Origin: Tomocerus qinae
Taxonomy: Eukaryota; Arthropoda; Collembola; Entomobryomorpha; Tomoceridae
Reading direction: 5' to 3'
Assembly: GCA_020055645.1 (NCBI GenBank)
Contig: CM034550.1
Span: 17,745,001-17,809,000 of the forward strand
DNA length: 64,000 nucleotides
Below, piece by piece: positions 27,501-37,950 of this stretch (positions are counted from its first letter, which is position 1; the number at the start of each line of letters is the position of its first letter). The notes beneath the pieces are model-generated. The model did no database searches and was not told the DNA's origin. It saw only the letters and a list, made by a program, of their open reading frames with translations. The position numbers were made by a program, and so were the translations under genes.

Positions 27501-30478
27501 AAATTGCTACTTTTCCTTCTAACAAATTTTCTAAATGATATAGTATGGTTAAACATTATTTCCTCGTATTGGGCTACATACGTTCATAAAGTGCAAAATA
27601 ATGTTTCTTAGAAGGAAGACAGGGCTAATCTAATGTTCTCTTCCTAATGTAAGTAATTTTCACTGTTTGCTCTATGGCTTTTCCTTACAATCATAAATAA
27701 AATGTCATATTTTCACAACCGAGTCGAACTCTGCTATATAAATATAGGAAACAAGGGAAATAGAGCAATAATTCTCTAACATTCAAACACAGCTAGGGCC
27801 AGGTACGATGAGATGTATTAGTTATGTTACTCTATCTATGCCATCGCAAATGTGTCTCAGTACTTCCACAAAAGCATTTGTCATCTCTTGGCAGAACGTC
27901 TCTAATCTCTAATATTTGATTAATGGCCTAGGAGCAAAGGATAAGTAAATTGTGGTAATAACTATACAAAATACTCACCTGGGTATATCTGCACCAACTT
28001 CAATCATACTTGCATTAACGTACTTCTGAACAAACACTAATGATATTGCCTGGTGATTTATACGTTTATTTATAACATTTTCCATTACCAGATAGTTGGT
28101 AAGTTCAAGTAGGTACTCTATTAGCTTACTACTTAATAGGAATCAGCAAGTAATAAAGTTAAGGAGTTTTAAATTTTGAGAGTACACCATTCTAGTAGGA
28201 CACAATTTAAGCAGAATCTGTTGCTGTTTCACTACACTGATACACCTTTATTGATCGTGATTATCTAAGCAGAGTCTCATTTAGTCTATAGTACGACGCA
28301 CTACTAATTGTCAATCAGTTGAAGTATTCCTTCCCAGTAGCAAAAAGTAATTTAAAATATTTTTTCAGGATACGCTATGTAACTTTTCATAAGCAGCTAG
28401 AAAACGTGAAAACACTACAGACATTTTCCCCAAAAAATCCCAACGCATGGAAAAACATATAAAGTCACATTTTTTACATTTAAGTATGAGATGAGCTCGG
28501 TTTCAGCTTATTCAAGTCTAGTTTCATCTTACATGGACACATAGCCAGAAATAATTCCAATAAAATATTTATCTGTTGCAGTCGCAGTGGATATGTATGT
28601 GTAGCTATCTATCGTCGTGATGGCCATGTAGTGGAATTACAGATGGGTACGTATGAAATAAATGAAAACGAATTATTGCTTTATTTATGGCGATTCAGAA
28701 TTTTTTGTTGATTTTCTCCCTTTTTAATCATAGGTACTGTATCCCGTCGTTCAGATGACGCCTGCAATTCCCTTCACTTCAATCAGAGTGTGCTGCCTTA
28801 TATCACACTAGTTTGTAAGTTTGTAGATAAAAAATTGATATTATTATTGCATCTTCATTTTTGATTACAGATTGAAAATTTTTATCAAATACATAATTTT
28901 AAGCCGTTTCTTTACAAACTATGATGTATCCTAAATCTATTTAACTATCATTGGTAGATAAATATTTCTTTTTAAATTTTCAAGCATTCCCTTTAGTTTG
29001 CAAAGTTGAAGCAATAAATGGTTTACATTCTATAATATAATCGCACTAATACCTGACTATCTATGTCTTGGTACGACCGCCTAGGAAACCTGCATACATT
29101 ACGTAACGTAAAATCCCCTTTCTCAAGTGTAGCGCAAGTGCTAGCTGTGACTCTTTTGGGCATCGCTTCCTCCCATTAACTATCAACGTAATATATGCAC
29201 GTTCCTTGAAAGCACAAAAGTAAAATGCGCATGCCCCTCCCTCTAAACCAACGAATTGAGTTGTTTCATATTATTATAACATCAGAACAATAATACGAAT
29301 TCACATAAGATGATTATTGGTGATTGAATGGAAATAATTAGCTAAAGAAGGCAATTCGTTTTCCAAAATCCCGGAATCTAATTTTTCTGATTTTAAAGGG
29401 GAACATTCTGGGGTGATTAATAAAAATAATGTTTTATTATTCCCCATTTGAACCGGAATTGTTTTTATTACCGTGATGGGTTGCCTGCTCAATTTCTCTT
29501 GAGTGCCAGGTTCGCCCCTTAGCTGGGTTCAACTAGTATTATAATATTGATGTAGCGGGTGCCCCTGCAAGTAGAAGATGTCCAACGTTGGGGCGTTTTG
29601 CTGTAACTGGGTTCGTCCGAGACAGAAGCAATAAAAACAGTGATAAGAAATGTAGCGAAGGTTTCAATTCCTTGTCTGTTGGTTGCAATACTTTGGATAC
29701 ACTACAGTTTCGTTCGGAATGTACAAATGCGGATGTAATTGCAGGTAGGAACATTTTACTCTTTTCAATTATTTAATACGATGCTTTTAAATAAGTCCAT
29801 TTTAAATGTTCTGTCTCACTTTGTGCGCTAAAATATGTGGTTGAGACGGGAATATAAATTATGTATAAAAGTGAAAAGTATATAAATAGTATAGCTATAA
29901 GGTACCTAATTAAGAATGAATGTATATGTTCAGAGTATTCATGTCACGGGTGGTGGGAAGAGCAAGGAGTGAGTTACTTGATAACGACACCGCTGTCAAG
30001 AAAGTCCACTGGAGCCAGACGCTATTGCTTTATCTTTCGAGAAATTCCAACACCATACCAATCGAAAAGATACATCCAAAGAGTCAATAAAGAGACAGGC
30101 GAATACATGGAAGACTTCTCGACGGAAGGGACAGATTTCATTTCAGACTTCGGCAGAGTTCTGCAGTTTTCCAGCATAGCCGATTCTTGTCGCAGAAATA
30201 TAATTCCCGGAATCGAAGGATCGTTAGCCTTCAATGTCACCAGCCACGGTAAGATGCATTTTTAATTTCCATCAGCATAATGCATGTAATTGGAAGATTA
30301 ATTCAAGTGCACTTTCTTCTATCCTTTTTTATCTCTTCCTATTAATCATTCTCAAATAGGTCGTTGCGATGATATCAACTCTACTGCTGATGTATACGGA
30401 AACTCTTCGATGCTATCAGTCATATTGACCGTTTTGTTCTACATCAACCACCTACTATGTACGAGTCTCATTCTCTAA
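15481..30478 (+). CDS. Secreted, probably GPI-anchored cysteine-rich protein of the DUF7042/7043/7044/7045 family (11 exons)
   Basis: Exons 15481-15598, 19022-19169, 22199-22266, 22347-22601, 23042-23314, 26242-26476, 28582-28646, 28734-28814, 29556-29744, 29934-30248 and 30360-30478 join at GT/AG borders into one open frame of 622 codons (621 residues plus stop). Residues 1 to about 18 form a signal peptide. Four cysteine-rich modules follow. Motifs seen are C-x2-P-x-R-W-E-G with F-Q-S-G-V near residue 50, D-S-C-Y-R-C with H-x2-V-L-Q-Y near 95, F-T-Y-N-R-G with Y-Q-A-C-P-D near 160-190, C-Q-F-P-S-W-L near 292, and T-P-L-S-R with G-A-R-R-Y-C near 500. These match my memory of the arthropod DUF7042-DUF7045 family, whose biochemical role I do not know. 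A hydrophobic C-terminus after a short N-S-S stretch suggests GPI anchoring. The start ATG lies 7 nt after a likely 5'UTR acceptor (CAG at 15471-15473), so a non-coding first exon is expected upstream. No AATAAA follows the stop closely; candidates lie at 31111 and about 31364. Confidence 0.9.
15599..19021 (+). other. Intron 1 (3.4 kb)
   Basis: AT-rich, with no conserved coding pattern. An open frame at 18170-18454 has no family features. I see no inverted repeats or nested gene. Confidence 0.7.
19022..19169 (+). CDS. Exon 2: N-terminal W-E-G / F-Q-S-G-V module (DUF7044-like)
   Basis: Preceded by a strong pyrimidine tract and AAG, and followed by GTAAGT. Entered in phase 1 it reads G-C-H-I-P-S-R-W-E-G, F-F-Q-S-G-V-H, then K-G-K-C-L-E and Y-L-V-F-N. 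This is the conserved opening of the family. The frame shown by the longest open reading frame here is a different one and is not the coding frame. Confidence 0.9.
20669..20800 (+). repeat. Left terminal inverted repeat of the intronic mariner-type element
   Basis: Pairs with 21672-21803. Shared inner blocks include CTCCTGAACAGAGGCTGC and GACAATCGTATTTTCAAC. A handful of mismatches are visible. Confidence 0.85.
21672..21803 (-). repeat. Right terminal inverted repeat of the intronic mariner-type element
   Basis: Inverted copy of 20669-20800. Similarity stops sharply at AATAATTTT on the inner side in both arms, which defines the repeat length. Confidence 0.85.
22199..22266 (+). CDS. Exon 3: D-S-C-Y-R-C-V-V segment
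   Basis: A short exon entered in phase 2 and left in phase 1 at GTAAGT. It reads R-D-S-C-Y-R-C-V-V-F-H-E-K-H-P-N-V-L-Q-Y-K-E, the most conserved run of the family and the basis of the family call. The next intron is only 80 nt. Confidence 0.9.
22347..22601 (+). CDS. Exon 4: C-P-F-x-G-P-F-T-F-T-Y-N-R-G module
   Basis: Phase 1 in and out, flanked by TTACAG and GTAAGT. It encodes F-C-V-P-E-R near its start, then C-P-F-K-G-P-F-T-F-T-Y-N-R-G, S-T-I-D-T-C and S-R-L-L-L-N-Y-Q-A-C-P-D-V. The cysteines and aromatic positions fit a compact extracellular domain. Confidence 0.9.
22602..23041 (+). other. Intron 4 (440 bp)
   Basis: GTAAGT donor and TTGTAG acceptor. I see nothing else in it. Confidence 0.75.
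23042..23314 (+). CDS. Exon 5: second cysteine module with a serine/asparagine-rich insert
   Basis: Preceded by GTTGTAG and ended by GTAAGT, phase 1 on both sides. It reads L-Q-C-L-A-M-W-K-E-G, Y-L-L-G, E-E-R-F-R-C-F-V-Y-E, then an S/N/G-rich loop (about residues 236-250), and D-G-T-V-M-F-R-L-A-Q-S-G-D-A-T-C. Confidence 0.9.
23315..26241 (+). other. Intron 5 (2.9 kb)
   Basis: AT-rich with a purine-rich tract at about 24845-24955. No gene or repeat with defined ends was found. Confidence 0.7.
26242..26476 (+). CDS. Exon 6: C-Q-F-P-S-W-L module
   Basis: Acceptor TTTCAG, donor GTACAT, phase 1 in and phase 2 out. It encodes C-Q-F-P-S-W-L followed by W-H-S-L-D-Q-K-S-T-F-V-F. The spacing suggests a second, related copy of the C-x2-P-x2-W motif of exon 2. 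It also carries an N-S-T glycosylation sequon. Confidence 0.9.
26477..28581 (+). other. Intron 6 (2.1 kb)
   Basis: AT-rich. Contains two AAGTCAAG-type motifs near 26945 and 27112. Nothing else is recognisable. Confidence 0.7.
28582..28646 (+). CDS. Exon 7: short Y-V-C-V-A-I-Y-R-R-D-G-H segment
   Basis: Acceptor TTGCAG, donor GTACGT, phase 2 in and phase 1 out. It reads C-R-S-G-Y-V-C-V-A-I-Y-R-R-D-G-H-V-V-E-L-Q and continues the exon 6 module. The following intron is 87 nt. Confidence 0.85.
28734..28814 (+). CDS. Exon 8: linker segment with one cysteine
   Basis: Acceptor CATAG, donor GTAAGT, phase 1 both sides. It encodes G-T-V-S-R-R-S-D-D-A-C-N-S-L-H-F and ends in L-P-Y-I-T-L-V, joining the central and C-terminal modules. 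Confidence 0.85.
28815..29555 (+). other. Intron 8 (741 bp)
   Basis: Starts with GTAAGT. The 29080-29240 part is somewhat richer in GC than its surroundings, but I see no coding pattern or element ends. Confidence 0.65.
29556..29744 (+). CDS. Exon 9: start of the C-terminal module (R-R-C-P-T-L-G-R-F)
   Basis: Of the possible acceptors, only the TAG at 29553-29555 keeps the phase-1 frame from exon 8. It gives S-G-A-P-A-S-R-R-C-P-T-L-G-R-F, later K-K-C-S-E-G-F-N-S-L-S-V-G-C-N and F-R-S-E-C. The pyrimidine tract is weak, so this border is a little less certain. Confidence 0.8.
29934..30248 (+). CDS. Exon 10: main C-terminal module (Y-S-C-H-G-x-W-E-E; DUF7045-like)
   Basis: Acceptor TTCAG, donor GTAAGA, phase 1 both sides. 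It encodes Y-S-C-H-G-W-W-E-E, Y-L-I-T-T-P-L-S-R, G-A-R-R-Y-C-F-I-F, S-S-I-A-D-S-C-R-R-N and F-N-V-T-S-H. This is the longest and best conserved C-terminal block. Confidence 0.9.
30360..30478 (+). CDS. Exon 11 (last): GPI-signal-like tail and stop
   Basis: Acceptor AAATAG, phase 1. It reads R-C-D-D-I-N-S-T, then Y-G-N-S-S, then about 22 mainly hydrophobic residues to a TAA at 30476-30478. A small-residue site followed by a hydrophobic end without a basic tail is typical of GPI signals. A single C-terminal membrane anchor is the alternative. Confidence 0.85.
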
Positions 30479-33400
30479 TGCTGACATTTCGGGAAGCTAC
30501 TTTTTACTAAACGAGGATTGTAGTAAGGCTTTTCTAAACCATTTTCTACCATTTCTTAAGCACAGTTACAATGCAAATCCGACTGAGAATGTCTCACAGG
30601 GTAATTTAACCTCTCCTAACCTTTTACAAATTTAAAAATACGTTCATACCGATAAGAGTATACGAATCACTATCCAAATATCAGTAAATTTCGCAAAGGA
30701 AGCTTTAATTTGTGGCCAGTTATGTCAAAGTCATGTAATATCTGTGATATAGTTATATTCGTGAGAATTGGTGTAAATGCTGTATGTATTGAATAGCTAT
30801 ACTTGTAGATCCTTAATTATTGTTGTTACATATATAGTTCATTTTCTATTGTTTATACCAATTGACTCGTTTTTAATCAAGCGCAGTACAGTTACATTCT
30901 TGAGTGACTCGTAATGATCCACTATGTACATATAGGTATACATTTTATCCAACATTCTGCATATCATGCCCAATACTCTTGAAAAATATGGAATACGGAA
31001 TACCAATAGATAATTACGTTATGCATTTTTTCCCACAGCCAATTTATTTGCATCAGGTAATATTGAGGGAGTCGGAATTTGTATTAGGTTAGCTATAGGT
31101 GAATATTTTTAATAAAGATAGTAATGTAAATACATACAATTAGTAATTTGAGTAAGCGTAAGATAAAATGATACAAGTGTATACTAGTAATTGTAATGTA
31201 GGAATGCATGTAAATATCTTTAGGTATTATTAAGTAGTAATATTTGCTACCCTCGGATATTGTACAATAAGATTGTATACGTGAATGTTTGTGCAATAAT
31301 TGTAAGAGTGATTGGTTGTATGCATTACAATGTGTAATCGCAGTAGTTAATTACTTTGCTGTTGAATAAAAGATGGTAGTTCGTTTGGGAATTACAAGGG
31401 AATTGTTTAAAATTGGAGCAGCGCAAAATTATTTGGGTCCAAGGACGAGAAACGATGTGGTGAGATTATTTTAAAGAATAGAAGTAGTTCTAGCATGGAT
31501 TACGTTCATGCTCTGTTAATTTGCATCGGGTTTTAGTTGTTAGCACAGATGAAAAGCTAAAGTATTGAGTCTGGTTAGAAGGAATGACCAAATGAGGTTT
31601 AAGTGTATTTTCCTGTTGAGCATCATGATGATGATATCCGAGAAAAATATATCTTTGTTAAGAGAAAATTGAATTAGAAGGGAGAGAGGGGAAATAAATT
31701 GTAAAGTTGGAAAGAAAGAAAGTAGGAGTACATCTGATCTAGCAAACAAGTACAGAAGAATAGTTTTCTATGTTTTGTGAGCGGTAAAAGGAATGTAGAA
31801 GGCTGGAGGAGATAGAAAGAAGTTAACGAAGAAAAAATCCATGCGAGTTGAGACTGGGACTGCAGAAAAGAAATCAGGGAGTCGAGTCGGAGGCTGATCG
31901 TCGTGTCGTGACTGAACAGACAGAACTGAAGTGCAGTCTTAGGTATTCTCTTCTGAACATGAAGAATAGCAAGAGATAGTAATACTTTTTCCATTCATTC
32001 TGCATTTCTACATAGATAGATAGTTGGGATGCGAAGGGAAATCTGTTTGAGCTCCTGATTGTGAGTTCTCTACTAACTTATCGTCCTCTCAGCTCTATTA
32101 GGCTATGCACAGTAGTCTCTAAACCCGGAACGTATACAATATATCATCCGACACAAAATCCTGATTTAAATTGCATCATTTGATTCAATCAAGATTCCTT
32201 TACTCCAGATTAAATGATAAAAATGCCGTCATTTTGCTGCATCAACCATTATATTCACTCCCATGCAAAACTACTATTACCCAAGAGGTACGTACACAAA
32301 TTCATGAAATTCAAGAGGGTAGATACCCTAACTTAATTCACAACCCACCGCAGTCACTATCCTTAACTAACAATACAGTAAATGCTGATGCGGAGATTTT
32401 CATGCAATCCAAGTACTTTTCTAAAGAGCTACTGAATTATCAACATATACACTACTGCTGGATTACTACTCATTGTTAACCAAGATTTCATGCCAAGAAA
32501 TAGATTACAGCCACAAATCGATTTCAAATGCTCCGAATCCAGTCTCGCTACTCCGTTTACTCAACTCACTGGCGTTTCCTCCTTTTTACAGCATAAAAAC
32601 ATATAAAATTCTAAAATAACTATACTACAATAATTTCATTGTTCAAAAATTCTAAATAAATTGAAAAAACATCGTTTGTTTTACGAGTTACAGATAAGTG
32701 CATTGAATACTGACGACAATTACCTTTCCATTGCCCCAAATTAATTGTTTTTCGTTTGTTGATAAAACAAATTGGTACATAGTCTATAATTTCTAAGGTG
32801 TAATTTCCCATAGTCTAATTTCATGCACTCAATTTAGTATTAGGAAGTATCAACATGCTTCACATGACGAGGTTGCGATGAAATCCACAAGATCGTTGTT
32901 AAATGCATCTTGATATAATAAAACCATAATTCATCGTTATAGTAGTTATATAGTATTTGTGGATTAATATTAAGCTGTGATTTGGTATAAGAAGTTCGTT
33001 AACGGTTTCTGACGATGCAGCAAATCTTCCACAGTGCGATTCATCATTTTGATCTAGAGCCCCAGAGACATGTCCCTTGAACTGGAAGTCAGAGATTAAA
33101 TTAAACCAAAAAAAGATGTGGTCAGAAAATGAACATTGTTAATGCCACTAATTAACCCATTTACAGGATCATTTTTAAATTTCTATTAATATTCAGGTGA
33201 ATAAAGGTTATATTTTTCCTTTTCAACGTAGTTTTGAAATAATTTCAGGTTTTTGCGAAAGGGGTGTGCGTGAAAAAGTAATGTAGGGCAAAACAGCAGG
33301 AGCGATTGGAGTGAGCCGAAAAGAGCCCATCAGAAAATGAAACGAACTACATCGATCTTATCTTTAGTGATAGGAACTTTTCCAGTCGAGCTCCCGTTAG

Positions 33401-36400
33401 GTATCGAGCGTAAAACATTCGCACATTTTTGGCACGATTCGCAGAAGCGTATAACGTATGGACTTGGCGACGTCGATAGAAAGCATACGCAAACTGAAAC
33501 TCCAATTCTAATACATTATACCATTATGTATGTGTTCATGTCAAGTCTAGAAAGTTACATCTATCCATATTACTACAAAGTACTACTCTCTATAGATATA
33601 AATGCATATAAAATATTCCTATGCGTATATTTTAAGTTGCGTCTGCATTTCTACAAATCCCTCTCATCTCTCCAACTTGCGTGTTTGCAATTCTATAAAA
33701 GCATGCAGTAATGTGTGATATATGGAGTAGCTGCTCCCGAAACGCAGTCACTTTCATTCTATTGCCAAACCAGAGAGAGCTTGAATTGAACTTTTTCTAT
33801 TTATGCTCCAGGAAATTGACCAATGTTTTTATGACTTACTACTTACCTTACATAAATATCACACTCCATTACTTTACACTTCCTTTGAAATAAACACGTT
33901 GAAATTGAGTTCTTCAAATTTACAATGTTCAAAATTAATCTCGATCGACTCACCGTAAAATTAAATGATTGTTGACTGTTTAAAGACAGTTTTTATTGAT
34001 TGGCTTAATGTGTGAGTATTAGTTGCAGCATTTGTGTAATATCTTTCTAAAATTTCAGCGATGCAGATGAAATACGTTAATGGTATGTACAGAATTGTGT
34101 ATGTAACTTATTCAAAAGGGCAAGCGGATACTATTATGTTGAAGAGTACATCTAAACAGGAATAATGGGGGAGTAATGGTCCGTGAATGAGCGATAGCTC
34201 TTGTTCAATTTTATCTTGCGTACTTTTCAAGTGTTGAATTTTCTAATAAAAAACTGATTGCTTTTCGAGCGCGTTCTTCGCCCTGCGTTTTATAATCTTC
34301 ACATTTATCAACTCAACATTTTCGATGATTCTCACAGAGTTTACATTGAGATTACATTTTGTGTGCACCAAAGGCTACTGCAAATTCCATTTGCTACGAG
34401 GATCATATTTTGCAGAGTGCATTCAAGGGCATCCTTTGTCTTTATGCCTTTACTACATTAAGGATATGACTAAATGTGAACGCTGAAGGATTTTCTATTA
34501 CCCTATGCAAACAGTGTGGTAAAATTTCATGTGCACTAAAATTGGTAACTTTAGAAGCAGCAAAAATCTGTCTAAAAGTTTTGATAGACAAAAGAAGTGA
34601 TTTGGTTAAAATTGCAAATGGACGTCAAAATCTTTAAAAAACAGTAAAGTTTTAAAAATAAAAATCAATTCTCAAAACTAGTACCAGCAATTAATAAATT
34701 ACATTGTAAATTATTTCTGCAACAAATCCATTGTCCATTACCAACTAACTGTAGGTACTATGATAATATAGTAATCTAGTATTTACATTTATATAAATTA
34801 GAGAATTCCCGTCACAATCTCCTCAGTTATAATATACTTGGTATAAAATTGGAACATTGGAAAGTTTATTGACCCAGTTTGATAATCTTTTGTAAAGTAT
34901 ATTGTCATTTTCCACATAAAGAAGTGAACATCTCTATTAGGATGCATTTTGACTCTTAACTAATATTATTTGTGCATTAAGAACACAATCGGGAATCAAA
35001 AGTTTCTAAACTCAATACTGTAGTTGGCAATTTAGTGTTGTCAATAGCAGGCATTTAATTTCATGGATAAGTAGTGTTGTTGATAGTAGAGATACATGAA
35101 GAAGTAATTGTGTATTGACTGAAGTTGATAAGCTTTTGTAAAGGATATTGTTCCGCCTAAAGACAGGGAAGGGAAGACAAGATGATCGAGACATTTGTTT
35201 GCTGACAAACGACCCAGTGAACTGAGACTTAAAAGCCTAGAAAGCATTAGCGAAGCAATTCAATACGATGTGCTTTGCTGCTTTGAGATGCAATGTAAAC
35301 TGACGAGAGGACATGAAAATTCACATTCCTCCAAATCGGGGCACAGATCAAAGCGGAAAGAAACAAAGTAAAGTTAAACATTGAACTGAAGTCAAGACAA
35401 AGGAACTGATGCCGACAGATGGATAAGTACATATAGACACAAGTACCAAAAACTGTAGAGGCAATACACTAAATGTAAATACCCGTTCAAAAACGACATT
35501 TACAACTACATACGTCCTCTTCAACATCTAAACATACTCATTTAAGCTCTGCTTCTATTTTACCTAAAGCTCTTTGTTGAATTCATTTTTAAACATATTT
35601 TTGCAAACATAGGGATCGCTTATTAAAAAAAGGATTTGTGTACATTATAGGTATTTAGTATAATGTAGATACGATAGGCTTCCTTTGCGGAATTCTTTTT
35701 GCTGTTATATAGGAGAATGGAAAGAGAGGACGGATTGGGTTGGTTGGTTGTCTGGGATGAGACAGATTCGGGACTTCGGGTATGTTAGGACAGACGAGAG
35801 AGTGTCCCGCTACTTGAGTTAAAGAGCAATCTGCCTTTGAGTTAAGTTGATGTGGTGCCCCATTTCAAAGATCTTGTTCAAGATTATCTTGTCAGTTAAT
35901 CATGTCGTCCAATATCCCTATTTCCATGCTTATCTCTAAACAACGTCGCCTACCAACTACTTTACACCGAAAGACAATGCAGAGAGTCGGGTGTGATGCT
36001 CTTCTGTTATTCACAGTCATCCTTATCTATATTGCTCTTTACATACCTTGTCTTCCCGAACATTCTCCTCCTTACTTTACGACATCCACACAATACACCA
36101 CGCTACATTTCTTCACTGTTATGTTATGTATGTTAACTATACTTATATGCTGGCATTCAAACGACATTTTTAACCTTTGCAGACTATCGAATAAAAAACT
36201 TGTCCCATATATAACATATAGAACAAGATAACAAGCAGACAAGTTGGCTTTGTTCAAATCACTATTTCTCGAAGGATTTTTCCTACTTTATGTAGTAAAA
36301 GGGAGGAAAACAAATTATTAGTGCAACAGTAAGTGTATATGAGACAAGGTAAGCGGTTTTATTTCCCTCGATTGCAAAACCTCGTTTTACGACTCTTTTT

Positions 36401-37298
36401 ACAGGAGCTTTTACCCAATTGCTATACTTATGCATTTATTCCTATCGCACAACATTTACACAACCTAAATACCTAATGCAACGAGTTACATGATCGCTTT
36501 TAAAGATCTGAGCTGAAAATAAATCCCTTTTCTACTGCCAATAAGTACTGCAACAAAATCAACGCCCGAAAATAGGCTAAATTTTGCAATTTTATAAAAA
36601 TGATGTCAGGAATTTTGTTTTATGCAAAATTGTTATGAAATAGGAAGCATTTTATGTAATATATTATTATGGTGAAATTTTATTCATAGGGGATAAATCG
36701 TAGAAAACATTTACACTACACTTAGATGTAAAACTGGTCTTACAATATTTCTAAGCGGATTGACACAGTAAAATGAGAAAAAGAAGGTACTTTTGTATAT
36801 TAGACGGAGGAGTAAGCAAGTCTGTATGTGAATGTCATTGCCAAACAATAAAACCTTTAAACGACCAACATAAAGTACAGAATCCGAAAAGAAAGCTCGT
36901 AAGTTGACTTTGTTTTTACTGTTTCCAGAAAATTTACATTCTGCATCACGCTATTTCAAACTTGTAATATAGATAGAGCAGGAATACTGCCGACACATTT
37001 TCTTATATGCACACAAAGAATCAGATTGCAGGATTCTATTATATTTTACATGTTCATGGTAATGGTTTACAATGGATGAATTCCTCCAGCTTTAGATCTA
37101 CGTACTTAGCACAGAAATTCCGTAGTATTGTACCATGTAGTATGTATTGAAGTGAAAAGTGTAAAGGAAAGGACATTGATGTTGTGGGCTAAGCTTTAGG
37201 GATGACACTTTTCTCCCTTGACATCCTCTTCACAATTCTACACGTTTTCTTTTTACTGCTAAAATATTCACATTATCCTTATCTCCCCATTATCCATA
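30479..37298. other. 3' flank of the DUF7042-7045 gene, then intergenic
   Basis: AATAAA hexamers at 31111-31116 and about 31364 could end the transcript. 31600-32000 is strongly purine-rich on the plus strand. A CpG-dense patch at about 33250-33490 stands out and carries open frames on both strands. Otherwise nothing. Confidence 0.55.
33337..33711 (+). CDS. Hypothetical open frame in a CpG-rich patch (124 codons)
   Basis: It starts with ATG and M-K-R-T-T-S-I-L-S-L-V-I-G-T-F. Only the first 50 or so codons lie in the CpG-rich patch; the rest looks like AT-rich background. The reverse strand is also open there and contains F-C-E-S-C-Q-K-C, faintly like the zinc-binding region of gypsy-type integrases. 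I do not recognise a product, and it may be a transposon relic or chance. Confidence 0.15.
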   Translation: MKRTTSILSLVIGTFPVELPLGIERKTFAHFWHDSQKRITYGLGDVDRKHTQTETPILIHYTIMYVFMSSLESYIYPYYYKVLLSIDINAYKIFLCVYFKLRLHFYKSLSSLQLACLQFYKSMQ

Positions 37299-37950
37299 CT
37301 CTTCAATTGTGATTTAGCTCAATCAATGATACACTACATATTAAATCAATATTAATCACCATTAAAACAGATGCCATCCATCAGCTATGAACTTTGGTAA
37401 TTGATTTGTGAATATTTCAGCCATTTATAATTATGACTAAAATAGTAAACTAATTTTTATGTTTTGGACACGTATACAATCAAAACAAACCCTGGTCCAT
37501 CACGTATCTACTTATATTTTCATTTTCAATTTCTTATGATTATTTTTATTATTATTACCGGATAATAAAGTAAACACAGAAAATAAATTGCATTCATTCT
37601 GGAAAAATCGTGTAAAATAGCTTCTCTTCAATTGTGATTTAGCTCAATCAATGATACACTACATATTAAATCAATATTAATCATCATTAAAACAGATGCC
37701 ATCCATCAGCTATGAACTTTGGTAATTGATTTGTGAATATTTCAGTCATTTATAATTATGATTAAAATAGTAAACTAATTTTTATGTTTTGGACACGTAT
37801 ACAATCAAAACAAATTGGCTGGTACTTCTCCTATCTACTAATATCTATGTTTTCAATTTCTTATGATTATTTTTATTATTATTACCGGATAATAAACTAA
37901 ACACAGAAAATAAATTATACCCATTCTGACAAAATTGTGTAAAATAGCTT
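37299..37950 (+). repeat. Tandem duplication, two copies of about 325 bp
   Basis: Copy 1 is 37299-37623, copy 2 37624-37950, each starting CTCTTCAATTGTGATTTAGC and ending GTGTAAAATAGCTT. Most of the length is almost identical, but 37490-37524 and 37815-37850 differ strongly. No gene is apparent. Confidence 0.85.

Noticed and set aside
35902-36231. 109-codon frame with two hydrophobic segments
   Set aside because: Pyrimidine-rich DNA gives such membrane-like frames without coding; nothing supports expression.
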